Notes under the pieces: model-generated
Databases searched by the model: none
What the model was told of the DNA's origin: nothing
What the model saw: only the letters and a program-made list of their open reading frames with translations
Translations under genes and position numbers: made by a program
Shown: piece after piece, positions 1-7,564 of the stretch
Position numbering within the stretch: the stretch's first letter is position 1
Layout of the letters: each line of letters starts with the position of its first letter
Assembly (NCBI RefSeq): GCF_045635475.1
Contig: NZ_JBJGXI010000034.1
Location: forward strand, 1-58,292
Origin: JBJGXI01 sp045635475
GTDB lineage: Bacteria > Bacillota > Bacilli > Bacillales > Amphibacillaceae
Length of the DNA stretch: 58,292 bases
Reading direction: 5' to 3'

Positions 1-60
1 TACTTTCCAAGTTACGACGGAGTTTAGCTATTTTACGCAATAATTTTCAAAAAAAATAAC
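1..60. repeat. Right end of a palindromic repeat element cut by the window edge
   Basis: The segment ttacgacggagttta followed by gctattttacgcaa is nearly the reverse complement of the left end of the complete element at 26734-26953, including its AAACTCCGTCGTA terminal inverted repeat and the neighbouring gcgcaa motif. The rest of the copy must lie outside the window. No gene is seen in these bases. Confidence 0.6.
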
Positions 61-90
61 AAAAAATAAATGGTCACAACCATCTCTACA

Positions 91-237
91 CTAATCAAAC
101 TTATTTGCTTTCATCGCTTCATGCCAGCGATTTTCAATTTTCTCATCAATTTCATCTAATAAAGAATCATCTGTTAATATTTCTGTTTTATTTTTATTTA
201 CAAGTTCTTCAAAGCTAGGCTTTTTCCGTAATGACAT
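91..237 (-). CDS. FbpB-like small protein, 48 aa
   Basis: A 48-codon frame starts at an ATG ending at 237 with a clear AGGAGAGG ribosome site just upstream and stops at TAG. The product begins MSLRKKPSFEELVNKNKTEI and ends in a charged helix. The pattern of basic N-terminus, then SFEELVxxNKxEIL, then IDEKIENR is that of the FbpB family of small basic proteins. In B. subtilis FbpB is Fur-regulated and helps the iron-sparing response with the sRNA FsrA; it is proposed to act as an RNA chaperone. I cannot identify a Fur box upstream, so iron control here is only an inference. The next gene downstream of the window edge is unknown. Too short for most gene finders, but start, ribosome site and family pattern agree. 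Confidence 0.6.
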   Translation of the reverse strand: MSLRKKPSFEELVNKNKTEILTDDSLLDEIDEKIENRWHEAMKANKFD

Positions 238-298
238 GGTAATCCTCTCCTTTCACTCATTAGTTAAAGGATTACCATTTTTCAGAAAAATATAAGTA

Positions 299-886
299 TT
301 AATTCAGTTCATTGAACGTGTTTTCCATATATTCTAAAGTCATTGGTCCTTTCATGATCTCTTGTATAACACCATCTTTGTCAATAATGTAAGTAGTTGG
401 TAGTCCAACAACATTGAATGCTTTAATCACAGTTGCTTCAGGATCTAATACGTTAGTAAAAGTTACATTAGCTGCTTGTAAGAAATTACTAACCTCTTCA
501 ACCCCTTGTATTTCTGACTGTGTAGCATTTACTGCAAGAATCTCAACGTTTCCATCATTTTCCTGATGGAATTCTTCCATTTCAGGCATTTCCATCTTAC
601 AAGGTCCACACCATGTGGCCCAAAAGTTCAAGAATACTACCTTACCTCGATAATCCGATAATGATACAGATTCTCCATCAATTGTAGAAAGCGTGAAATC
701 GGGAGCTCTTGTACCTTTGTCGAGTACATCATTACTATTAGGAGCTGTAATAGCTGTTCCTTCTTGTGAAGAAACAAGCTCTGTTTCATCAGTACCTGAA
801 TTATCACCAAACCGTTCCGTCAAACTGTAAACAACAAAAGCAACTAATGTTATTAAAAGGACAGAAGCTACTATCTTTTTTATCAT
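299..886 (-). CDS. yneN: ResA/YneN-like membrane-anchored thioredoxin
   Basis: Predicted thiol-disulfide oxidoreductase of the TlpA/ResA family, acting outside the membrane. The 195 residues show one N-terminal membrane anchor (about 4-21), a low-complexity linker rich in T, S, N and E (25-55), then an AhpC/TSA-type thioredoxin fold from about 60. The redox motif is WCGPC with Cys93 and Cys96. A cis-proline region appears as VVGLPTTYIID near 160. The position next to aconitase matches B. subtilis yneN. A role in cytochrome c maturation is possible because ccdA and ccdC lie 7 kb away, but the true ResA usually sits in the res operon, so I call it a paralog. It follows citB after a strong palindrome and probably has its own promoter. 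Confidence 0.85.
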   Translation of the reverse strand: MIKKIVASVLLITLVAFVVYSLTERFGDNSGTDETELVSSQEGTAITAPNSNDVLDKGTRAPDFTLSTIDGESVSLSDYRGKVVFLNFWATWCGPCKMEMPEMEEFHQENDGNVEILAVNATQSEIQGVEEVSNFLQAANVTFTNVLDPEATVIKAFNVVGLPTTYIIDKDGVIQEIMKGPMTLEYMENTFNELN

Positions 887-966
887 TTATTCACATCCTT
901 AAGGAATCACTTTTAATAAGTTTACATAAAAGTTGTCCTATTTATACCAAACAATCGAAATCAAGG

Positions 967-998
967 AACGAGCAGCTCAGGTACCTGAGCTGCTCGTT
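967..998 (-). terminator. citB terminator, perfect 32-nt palindrome
   Basis: A perfect inverted repeat with arms ACGAGCAGCTCAG around GTAC lies 7 bases past the citB stop codon. The downstream T stretch on the minus strand is interrupted (TTCCTTGATTT), so termination strength is uncertain. Confidence 0.65.
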
Positions 999-1004
999 TA
1001 ATAA

Positions 1005-3707
1005 TTACTTCAATTTATTTCGAAGCACCATTTGAAGAATACCACCATGACGATAGTAATCAATTTCTACATCACTATCGAATCTAGCTACAACTTCAAA
1101 TTCCTTCTTTTTACCGTCTTCATCTGTAGCAGTTACCATAACTAAATCATGAGGCTTAACGTCTTCATCAATTCTAACGTCAAACGTTTCTCTTCCTGAT
1201 AATCCAAGTGATTTAGCACTGTCTCCTTTTTGGAACTGTAAAGGTAATACGCCCATCATTACTAGGTTTGAACGATGAATACGTTCAAAACTTTCAGCGA
1301 TAACCGTTTTAATTCCTAAAAGGTTAGTTCCTTTTGCAGCCCAGTCACGAGAAGATCCCATACCATAATCTTTACCAGCCATAACGAGTAAGCCTGTGTT
1401 ATCTTGTTGATACTTCATTGCAGCATCATAAATTGGCATAACTTCTTCTGTTGGCCAGTAAGTCGTATAACCACCTTCTGTTTCTGGCGCTAATTGGTTT
1501 TTAATACGAATGTTAGCGAACGTACCACGCATCATTACTTCATGGTTACCACGACGAGAACCGTATGAGTTGAAATTACGTGGGCTAACACCTTTTTCTT
1601 GCAAGTATTTACCTGCAGGCATATCCTTAGCTATTGCACCAGCTGGTGAAATATGGTCAGTTGTTACAGAATCACCAAACTTACCTACTGCACGTAAACC
1701 AGACAATGCTTCCACTTTTCCAGCTTCTTTAGATAATCCCTCGAAGAATGGTGGGTTTGCAATATAAGTTGATTCATCGTCCCACTTATACAATGGTTCA
1801 TCTGTCGTCTCAATTGCATTCCATTTTTCATTTGAATCAAATACAGACTCATACTCTTTACGGAAAATTTCTGGTGTTACGACTTTAGCCACTTCATCGC
1901 GAATCTCTTCCATCGTTGGCCAGATATCTTTAAAGAATACATCATTACCATCATTATCTTTACCGATTGGTTCTTTGTTCAAGTCAACATCAACAGTACC
2001 AGCTAGTGCATAAGCAACTACTAATGGTGGTGAAGCTAAGTAGTTAGCTTTAACTAATGGATGAATACGACCTTCAAAGTTACGGTTACCTGATAGTACA
2101 GATGATACCGTAAGATCATTATTCGCAATTGCTTCTTCAATCTCATCAGACAAAGGCCCAGAGTTACCGATACATGTTGTACAACCATAACCAACAAGAT
2201 TAAAGCCAAGATCATTCAAGTATGTCATAAGACCAGAATCTTCTAGGTATCTGGTTACAACTTTTGAACCAGGTGCTAATGATGTTTTTACATAGGCTGG
2301 TACTTCTAACCCTTTTTCTACTGCTTTCTTAGCAAGTAGACCTGCACCTAACATTACATATGGGTTAGATGTGTTTGTACAAGAAGTGATTGCCGCAATA
2401 GCAACCGCACCGGTTTTCATTACTGATGATTTACCACTTGGGTGGTCAATCTTCACTTCTTTATCAAATTCCTTTTTGTCTAAACCAAAGCCCTGGTTAC
2501 CTGCAGGAGCAGTAATTGCTTTATTAAATGATTCCTTCATTGCTGATAATGGAATTAAATCTTGCGGACGCTTTGGACCAGATAAGTTCGGCTCTAACTC
2601 AGATAAATTAATTTCAACTAATTGAGTGAAATCCGCGTCTGGTTGATCTGGAGAATACCACAAGTTATTTCGTTTACAGTATTCCTCAACTAAAGCGATT
2701 TGTTCTTCACTTCGTCCAGTTAAACGAAGATAATTTAGAGCTTCTGTATCAACTGGGAAGAACCCACACGTTGCCCCGTATTCAGGTGCCATATTGGAAA
2801 TTGTTGCACGGTCTGCAAGTGGCATATCCTGTAATCCTGGTCCGAAATATTCGACAAATTTACCAACAACGTTTTTCTCACGTAGTACTTGTGTCACTTT
2901 AAGCGCAAGGTCAGTTGCTGTAGTTCCATTTGGAAAACTACCAGTAAACTTTACACCTATAACCTCTGGAGCTGGGAAATAAGAAGGTTGACCTAACATG
3001 CCAGCCTCTGCTTCGATTCCACCTACACCCCAACCAAGCACTCCTAGACCATTAATCATCGTAGTGTGAGAATCTGTACCAACTAAGGTATCTGGAAAAG
3101 CGTCATATTCGCCCGCTTCATTTTCAATTGCATGCACGACATTTGCTATGTACTCCAAGTTAACTTGGTGTACAATACCTGTAGCAGGTGGCACGGCACG
3201 ATAATTATCAAATGCTTTTTGTGCCCAATTTAAGAATTGATAGCGTTCTGCGTTACGTTCAAACTCTAACTCCATGTTTGCATTTAACGCATCCGCAGTT
3301 CCATATCGATCAACCTGTACAGAGTGGTCAATTACTAAGTCCACTGGTACTTCAGGATTGATTTTGTCTGGAGATCCTCCCATATCAACCATTGCCTTTC
3401 TTAAAGATGCAAGGTCAACAACCGCAGGTACTCCTGTAAAATCTTGAAGAATTACACGTGACGGCTTAAAAGGAACATCTTTCGCTTCCGTTTTGCCCCA
3501 TTTACTAAGACTTTCAATATGCTCGTCCTTAATTACTCGTCCATCATATTGTCTGACAAGTGATTCTAATAGGATTCGGATTGAGAAAGGAAGACGTGAA
3601 ATGTCACCAAGCCCTTTTTCCTCTAACGTTTTAAGGTCGTAGTAGTTATACGTTTTTCCATTCAGTTCAAATTGTTTTTTCGCTTGAAAAGCATCATTTT
3701 TTGCCAT
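1005..3707 (-). CDS. citB: Aconitate hydratase (aconitase A)
   Basis: Converts citrate to isocitrate via cis-aconitate in the TCA cycle; in bacilli the apo-form also binds mRNA. The 900-residue length is typical of the AcnA/IRP1 type. Visible marks are the iron-sulfur cysteine motifs SCTNTSNP near 440 and CTTCIGNSGP near 509, DSHTTM near 211, GNRNFEGRIHP, and a C-terminal swivelling domain with GSSRDWAAKG. The ATG ending at 3707 is preceded by AAGGGGGT at a rather long spacing of 11 bases. A candidate promoter TTTACT-17-TAAAAT is upstream. The leader carries a perfect palindrome (3737-3749). Neighbours match the citB-yneN arrangement of B. subtilis, although sspO is not found between sspP and citB here. 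Confidence 0.97.
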   Translation of the reverse strand: MAKNDAFQAKKQFELNGKTYNYYDLKTLEEKGLGDISRLPFSIRILLESLVRQYDGRVIKDEHIESLSKWGKTEAKDVPFKPSRVILQDFTGVPAVVDLASLRKAMVDMGGSPDKINPEVPVDLVIDHSVQVDRYGTADALNANMELEFERNAERYQFLNWAQKAFDNYRAVPPATGIVHQVNLEYIANVVHAIENEAGEYDAFPDTLVGTDSHTTMINGLGVLGWGVGGIEAEAGMLGQPSYFPAPEVIGVKFTGSFPNGTTATDLALKVTQVLREKNVVGKFVEYFGPGLQDMPLADRATISNMAPEYGATCGFFPVDTEALNYLRLTGRSEEQIALVEEYCKRNNLWYSPDQPDADFTQLVEINLSELEPNLSGPKRPQDLIPLSAMKESFNKAITAPAGNQGFGLDKKEFDKEVKIDHPSGKSSVMKTGAVAIAAITSCTNTSNPYVMLGAGLLAKKAVEKGLEVPAYVKTSLAPGSKVVTRYLEDSGLMTYLNDLGFNLVGYGCTTCIGNSGPLSDEIEEAIANNDLTVSSVLSGNRNFEGRIHPLVKANYLASPPLVVAYALAGTVDVDLNKEPIGKDNDGNDVFFKDIWPTMEEIRDEVAKVVTPEIFRKEYESVFDSNEKWNAIETTDEPLYKWDDESTYIANPPFFEGLSKEAGKVEALSGLRAVGKFGDSVTTDHISPAGAIAKDMPAGKYLQEKGVSPRNFNSYGSRRGNHEVMMRGTFANIRIKNQLAPETEGGYTTYWPTEEVMPIYDAAMKYQQDNTGLLVMAGKDYGMGSSRDWAAKGTNLLGIKTVIAESFERIHRSNLVMMGVLPLQFQKGDSAKSLGLSGRETFDVRIDEDVKPHDLVMVTATDEDGKKKEFEVVARFDSDVEIDYYRHGGILQMVLRNKLK

Positions 3708-3736
3708 AAAGAAACGTTACCCCCTTATTAATTTGT

Positions 3737-3749
3737 ATCGGTTACCGAT
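3737..3749. promoter_or_regulatory. Palindrome in the aconitase 5-prime leader
   Basis: ATCGGTTACCGAT is a perfect 6-bp inverted repeat around one base, about 30 bases upstream of the citB start and just ahead of the ribosome site. It could be an operator or a small RNA hairpin. Regulation by CcpC, CodY or aconitase itself is known for citB in bacilli, but this motif does not match a site I can name. Confidence 0.35.
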
Positions 3750-3908
3750 CTCTCCATCCCCGATGACTAGCTTTTCTTTATATTCTGCACCTATATATTT
3801 TAAATGAAATCGGTTTATAAGTAAAATAATTCGCTGAAAAAAATAGAAGAAAAAAGACTGAAACAAAATTAATCATACTTAAATCAAATCCGAATTAACC
3901 CATGCTCC

Positions 3909-4014
3909 AGAATTATACTTCGCTTTCCGCGGGAGGCTGGTGATCCTCCACGTGCTAACGCGCTGTGGCGGATCACCGATGCCCTTTTCTCCCGCAGGAG
4001 TCTGCGTATATTTC
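3909..4014. repeat. GC-rich palindromic repeat between citB and its upstream neighbour
   Basis: This copy has the family signature of CGCTTTCCGCGGG on one arm and CCCGCAGGAGTC on the other, enclosing an inner stem GGTGATCC/GGATCACC. It occupies most of the 401-base gap 3708-4108; the rest of the gap is the citB promoter and leader. No further gene is seen there. Confidence 0.65.
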
Positions 4015-4108
4015 CTACGCTAAAGAAGTTAATTATTCGCATTTGAGTTTGGTATCATTAGACATGTCCTAGCCACTTTAAAACACACGTATTATTTTTA
4101 AAATTAGA

Positions 4109-4351
4109 CTAAAGATTTACTTGCTGTCTTAATTCATCTAACACATGTTTATAGTCGAGTAATTGATTTAGTTGTTGATCACTTGCAACAGCTAGAGCTT
4201 CTTCTATTTGCTCATATGCTTGATTTAATTCATTTTTAACATGTGACAGCTCTGTCCGATAGTTCATTTGATGAACTGGAATTATTGTGCTCTCTTGCAC
4301 TTCTTCCAAATTGAATTGATCGGCTTGTTGCTTATTATAAAGATTAGACAT
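4109..4351 (-). CDS. Unrecognised 80-aa charged helical protein
   Basis: The 80 residues start at an ATG with a strong GAAGGAGGG ribosome site 7 bases away, so translation is likely. The N-terminal 30 residues are polar (MSNLYNKQQADQF); residues 35-80 form a likely amphipathic coiled helix with regular leucines. There is no signal peptide or membrane segment. The C-terminal heptad pattern is faintly like the YtzC/DUF2524 group of small Bacillus proteins, but I cannot confirm that. It is divergent from sspP, with about 100 bases between the two starts, and may be sporulation-linked by position only. Confidence 0.7.
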   Translation of the reverse strand: MSNLYNKQQADQFNLEEVQESTIIPVHQMNYRTELSHVKNELNQAYEQIEEALAVASDQQLNQLLDYKHVLDELRQQVNL

Positions 4352-4401
4352 GAAAACCCTCCTTCACTTATAGTTTTCACATCATAATCTGTTCCATTCA
4401 T

Positions 4402-4431
4402 GCATAAACGAACGAGTCATACGGAATTATA
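4402..4431 (+). promoter_or_regulatory. Candidate sigma-G promoter of sspP
   Basis: GCATA, an 18-base spacer and AATTATA resemble the forespore sigma-G consensus GNATR-N17/18-CATNNTA with one mismatch. It would give a leader of about 16 bases ending in the AAGGAGG ribosome site. sspP is known to be sigma-G dependent in B. subtilis. Confidence 0.45.
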
Positions 4432-4454
4432 GAAAATGAAGGAGGTTTTACTCT

Positions 4455-4592
4455 ATGCCACAAAAACAACCTGATACTAAAAATCATAAAAATAACCACG
4501 ACCCCCAACCAAATGAGCCTTTGAGTGGCTCGAAAAAAGTAAAGAACAGAAACCATAGTAGACAAAAAAAAGGTGCTTCACATGATATGTAG
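4455..4592 (+). CDS. sspP: Small acid-soluble spore protein P
   Basis: Minor spore-core protein of the forespore, 45 residues, also called CotL in older work. The C-terminal half reads EPLSGSKKVKNRNHSRQKKG and ends HDM, which is the highly conserved tail of SspP; the N-terminal 20 residues are K, N and Q rich and variable. The ATG is preceded by GAAGGAGG at good spacing. The gene lies in its conserved place near citB and yneK. Its usual partner sspO is missing from the adjacent gap. A stem-loop with a T run follows at once, so it is probably a monocistronic sporulation transcript. Confidence 0.92.
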   Translation: MPQKQPDTKNHKNNHDPQPNEPLSGSKKVKNRNHSRQKKGASHDM

Positions 4593-4599
4593 CACCATC

Positions 4600-4633
4600 G
4601 TTGCCTCCTAAAATGGAGGCAACACCATTTTTT
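4600..4633 (+). terminator. sspP terminator
   Basis: GTTGCCTCC, a 6-base loop and GGAGGCAAC form a 9-bp stem, followed after CACCA by a T run that reaches into the end of the convergent kinase gene. Confidence 0.75.
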
Positions 4634-5729
4634 AGACTTTTATAGGTAAAACAATCCGAAAAACACTACCAAAACCTTCTGTTGATTCAATTTCAAGCTT
4701 ACCGTGATGATTTTCGACAATTTTGTTAGAAATCATTAATCCTAACCCAGTACCATCTTTTTTTGTTGTATAAAAAGGTTCCTTTATTTTATGTATCATG
4801 TGTTGCGCAATTCCGGGACCTTCATCAATAATTTCTATTTCACACATATTATTCCTACATTTTAAAACCACTTTAATAGTTCCACCGGCAGTCATTTCTT
4901 CAATAGCATTTTTTATTAAGTTAATAAGTACTTGTTTAATTTGAGAACGATCACAATAAATTACGACATCTGTATGATGCACTAATTCAATTGATATATT
5001 TTGCATGTTTGCTTGTGATCGGAGTAAAGTAGTTACATCATCAATCATACTCGAAACAAGTACATGATTTTTATCATTGGTCATTGGTTTAGAAATAAAT
5101 AATAATTCTGAAGTGATAGTATCTATTTTGTTAATTTCATCAATCATTATTTTGAAATATTGTTTATGTTGAACATCATCTGCCTCAAGCAATTGTAGGA
5201 ATCCCTTTAAAGAGGTTAATGGATTTCTTATTTCATGAGCAATACCTGCTGCAAGCTGTCCTGCAATTGACATTTTCTCTGAGCGAATCATAATCTCTTC
5301 TGCTTCTTTCTTATCTGTACTATCTTTGATAAGCAAGACGTATTGATATCTTCGCGAATGATGGTCGCGAATTCGAGATATAACAGCTTCACACCACAAG
5401 TATTTTCCGTAACTGTTACGAATGTTAATATTTATATTCTTGGGGTTGTTCTTTCTAAGCCAACTAATTGAAAAATTGTCTTTTTGTTTTGGAGGAAGAA
5501 AATCACTTGCTCTTTCACCTATAAGTTGTTCAGTTTTATAACCTAATATCTTTTCAACGGCTTTAGAAATATATGTAATTGTACCTCTGAGATCGACTAT
5601 TGAAACAATATCAAACCCGTTTTCATCAATCCATTTCAATATATTTGACGGCAGTTTAGTGAAATCAGAAATGGCGCGCTCCTGATTTGTTCGGTTTTGA
5701 ACAAATTTATTTTTACTGTTCGTACTCAA
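4632..5729 (-). CDS. Soluble PAS-domain sensor histidine kinase
   Basis: Predicted cytoplasmic sensor kinase of 365 residues. In order: a short tail, one PAS domain (about 36-140, with DLRGTITYISKAVEKILGY), a HisKA dimerisation region with the phospho-acceptor His165 in AAGIAHEIRNPLTSLKGF, and a HATPase domain with an N box near 270, DEGPGI at 302-307 and GTGLGL at 326-331. There is no membrane segment. The H-box is the type seen in Bacillus sporulation kinases (KinA, KinB, KinE) that feed the Spo0F phosphorelay. No response regulator is adjacent, which also fits an orphan phosphorelay kinase. The start is a TTG with GGAGGAGGAAGG upstream. In B. subtilis the corresponding place holds cotM. 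Target and signal are inferred, not seen. Confidence 0.85.
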   Translation of the reverse strand: MSTNSKNKFVQNRTNQERAISDFTKLPSNILKWIDENGFDIVSIVDLRGTITYISKAVEKILGYKTEQLIGERASDFLPPKQKDNFSISWLRKNNPKNININIRNSYGKYLWCEAVISRIRDHHSRRYQYVLLIKDSTDKKEAEEIMIRSEKMSIAGQLAAGIAHEIRNPLTSLKGFLQLLEADDVQHKQYFKIMIDEINKIDTITSELLFISKPMTNDKNHVLVSSMIDDVTTLLRSQANMQNISIELVHHTDVVIYCDRSQIKQVLINLIKNAIEEMTAGGTIKVVLKCRNNMCEIEIIDEGPGIAQHMIHKIKEPFYTTKKDGTGLGLMISNKIVENHHGKLEIESTEGFGSVFRIVLPIKV

Positions 5730-6032
5730 TACGCCTTCCTCCTCCTTTTTACAGGAATTTCAATGTAAGCCATGTTGGACAGTGTAGATTTAACTTGTTT
5801 AATATGCTTGCGCTTTTCTGATCATCCTTTTATAATGACGTTAAATATTTGCATTAAAACAAGAACAATAGTCTATGAGAATTGCTATTTTAATACATAT
5901 ATATTAAAAAACTATGAATTAATGACAAAAGTATGCAATTATTAGTAATATTACTATAAAAAAATTGAAATTAAAACTTGTGGACTAGTAATCATATAAT
6001 AAACGTAAACAAATGAAAGCATGGTGGTTTTT

Positions 6033-6461
6033 ATGTCAGTCAGTTTCTCGGTCTTTATTGTTGCCTGGACATTTATTTTAATAAGTTTACTCGCAATTGG
6101 CGGATTTTTTATGTTTCGAAAATTTTTAAAGAGAATGCCAAAGGAAGACGGTAAATCGATGATAGACTGGGAAGAATATTATGTAAGTGAAACGAAACAT
6201 ATGTGGAAGGCTACAGAAAAACATTTGTTGGAAGAATTAGTCTCTCCTGTACCAGATATATTTAGAGATGTAGCTAGACAAAAAATAGCTGCAAAAATTG
6301 GTGAATTAGCACTCACCAAAAAAAGTAATAAGATTACGAAAGACTTACTAATTGAAGGATATATCCTTGCTACTCCAAAACGTGATCATAAATTTTTAAA
6401 AAAGAAGCTCGAAGAAGAAAATATCGACGTGACACCTTATTTACCATTATTCGAACAATAA
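6033..6461 (+). CDS. yneK: YneK-like DUF2621 membrane-anchored protein
   Basis: A 142-residue protein with one N-terminal membrane segment (about 4-27) followed by a soluble charged domain. The conserved stretch FRKFLKRMPKEDGKSMIDWE, then LVSPVPDIFRDVARQKIAAK and ATPKRDHKFLKKKLEEE, identify the DUF2621 family typified by B. subtilis YneK. Function is unknown. I prefer the ATG at 6033 because TGGTGG sits just upstream; an in-frame ATG at 6021 would add four residues. It lies on the plus strand, convergent with ccdC, as expected from the conserved ccd-yneK-citB neighbourhood. The 291 bases between it and the divergent kinase are AT-rich and contain only promoter-like sequence. Confidence 0.85.
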   Translation: MSVSFSVFIVAWTFILISLLAIGGFFMFRKFLKRMPKEDGKSMIDWEEYYVSETKHMWKATEKHLLEELVSPVPDIFRDVARQKIAAKIGELALTKKSNKITKDLLIEGYILATPKRDHKFLKKKLEEENIDVTPYLPLFEQ

Positions 6462-6470
6462 ACGTAAAAA

Positions 6471-6500
6471 AACAATCTATTTTTGTATAGATTGTTTTTT
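6471..6500 (+). terminator. yneK terminator
   Basis: AACAATCTAT, a 6-base loop and ATAGATTGTT followed by TTTT. The A run before the stem would let it work in both directions for the convergent ccdC transcript. Confidence 0.8.
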
Positions 6501-6602
6501 ATTTATTAGAAAACTAAATGGAAACGGGTAACCTTCGAGTCAGTTTTGTATATGACCGACTGTTCGTTAGTTACTTGAGAATTCTCCCGCATTCATACAT
6601 CT

Positions 6603-7082
6603 CTAAACGGCGCTCTGTGTTTTTGTTACTTTTTCTAGGTTTTTATATTTTACAAGCATAGCTATTCTCCATGGCAAAATCATTCCGAATGCGAGTAAAA
6701 AGAACATTCCACCCGTCTCGCCTAATGGTACGGACTGGCTTACAACAAGTTTAATGCAAATTCTAACCACTAATAAAGAAAGTAGTATATAAATAAACGC
6801 CTTTGAAGGTACTAAATATATATCGTTTCCTTTTATAACAAAATTGGATGTTTTGATTAATAACAAGGAAAATATTGCTCCTACCAATAAAGCTTCTAGC
6901 CCTTGCTTCCAATGAATTTGGAAGATTGGAAATAAAAACATGAATGCCCCTGTACTCATAAACAATGGGGGCAATATAATCTTAGCAACACTGGCAGGTC
7001 TTTTTGAAGCACGCAATCGAACGAATAGCATAGTTACAGCCATGAATGCAGCGAAAATGGTACTAATAATTGCCCAAAACAT
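6603..7082 (-). CDS. ccdC: CcdC/YneJ membrane protein
   Basis: Integral membrane protein of 159 residues with about five hydrophobic segments. It matches the CcdC family (DUF1453) by the string VRLRASKRPASVAKIILPPL near the N-terminus and the closing FGMILPWRIAMLVKYKNLEK. In B. subtilis ccdC follows ccdA and ccdB (yneI) in the cytochrome c biogenesis cluster, although its disruption has little effect on cytochrome c and its function is unknown. Here it is separated from ccdA by an mrpB-type gene and not by yneI. The ribosome site (GAGAG) is weak. Confidence 0.85.
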   Translation of the reverse strand: MFWAIISTIFAAFMAVTMLFVRLRASKRPASVAKIILPPLFMSTGAFMFLFPIFQIHWKQGLEALLVGAIFSLLLIKTSNFVIKGNDIYLVPSKAFIYILLSLLVVRICIKLVVSQSVPLGETGGMFFLLAFGMILPWRIAMLVKYKNLEKVTKTQSAV

Positions 7083-7120
7083 TATATCAGCTCTCTCAAA
7101 TATTGTTATGATTAATCTAA

Positions 7121-7546
7121 CTAGCGATCATTGGCGATTGATAAGATAATCGTCATCGTAACACCAATTACTGTTAAATATACTCCAAGGTCAAACAGCA
7201 TAGCAGTAGCCAACTCTATTTCGCCAAAGATAGGTATATGAAAATACCCAAAAGTATGACTGAGAAACGGTTGATCAAATATAAAGGAACCCATACCAGT
7301 TAAGACAGCAATCAGCAATCCTATTGGAGTTACATAACGATAATTAATTGGTAGAATTTTATTTACTGCTTCATATCCATAGGCCATATACATTAACACG
7401 ATGGCAGCTGCAGTCATTAATCCACCAATAAATCCACCACCAGGAGCGCTATGACCAGCTAAAAATAAATAGATGGAAAAGCCAAATAAAATAAATGCTA
7501 TAAAAATTGTCGTAGTTCTCAAAATTAAGTCATTACTCTTTAGCAT
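7121..7546 (-). CDS. Solitary MrpB/MnhB-type antiporter subunit
   Basis: A 141-residue membrane protein with four hydrophobic segments. The motif GHSAPGGGFIGGLMTAAAIV and the block FGEIELATAMLFDLGVYLTV are diagnostic of MnhB/MrpB, a subunit of the seven-protein Mrp Na+/H+ antiporter. No other mrp gene is present in the window. The ATG at 7546 is chosen because GGAGGGG lies 8 bases upstream; the GTG nine bases earlier would fall inside that site. It sits 18 bases after ccdA and 38 bases before ccdC on the same strand, the place of yneI (ccdB) in B. subtilis. Its function alone is unclear: a displaced subunit of a remote Mrp complex, or a protein recruited to another role. Confidence 0.88.
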   Translation of the reverse strand: MLKSNDLILRTTTIFIAFILFGFSIYLFLAGHSAPGGGFIGGLMTAAAIVLMYMAYGYEAVNKILPINYRYVTPIGLLIAVLTGMGSFIFDQPFLSHTFGYFHIPIFGEIELATAMLFDLGVYLTVIGVTMTIILSIANDR

Positions 7547-7564
7547 ATCTCGCACCCCTCCCTT

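Noticed and set aside
766..1035. 89-codon plus-strand open frame
   Set aside because: Antisense to yneN and the citB end, crosses the terminator palindrome, and has no family resemblance.
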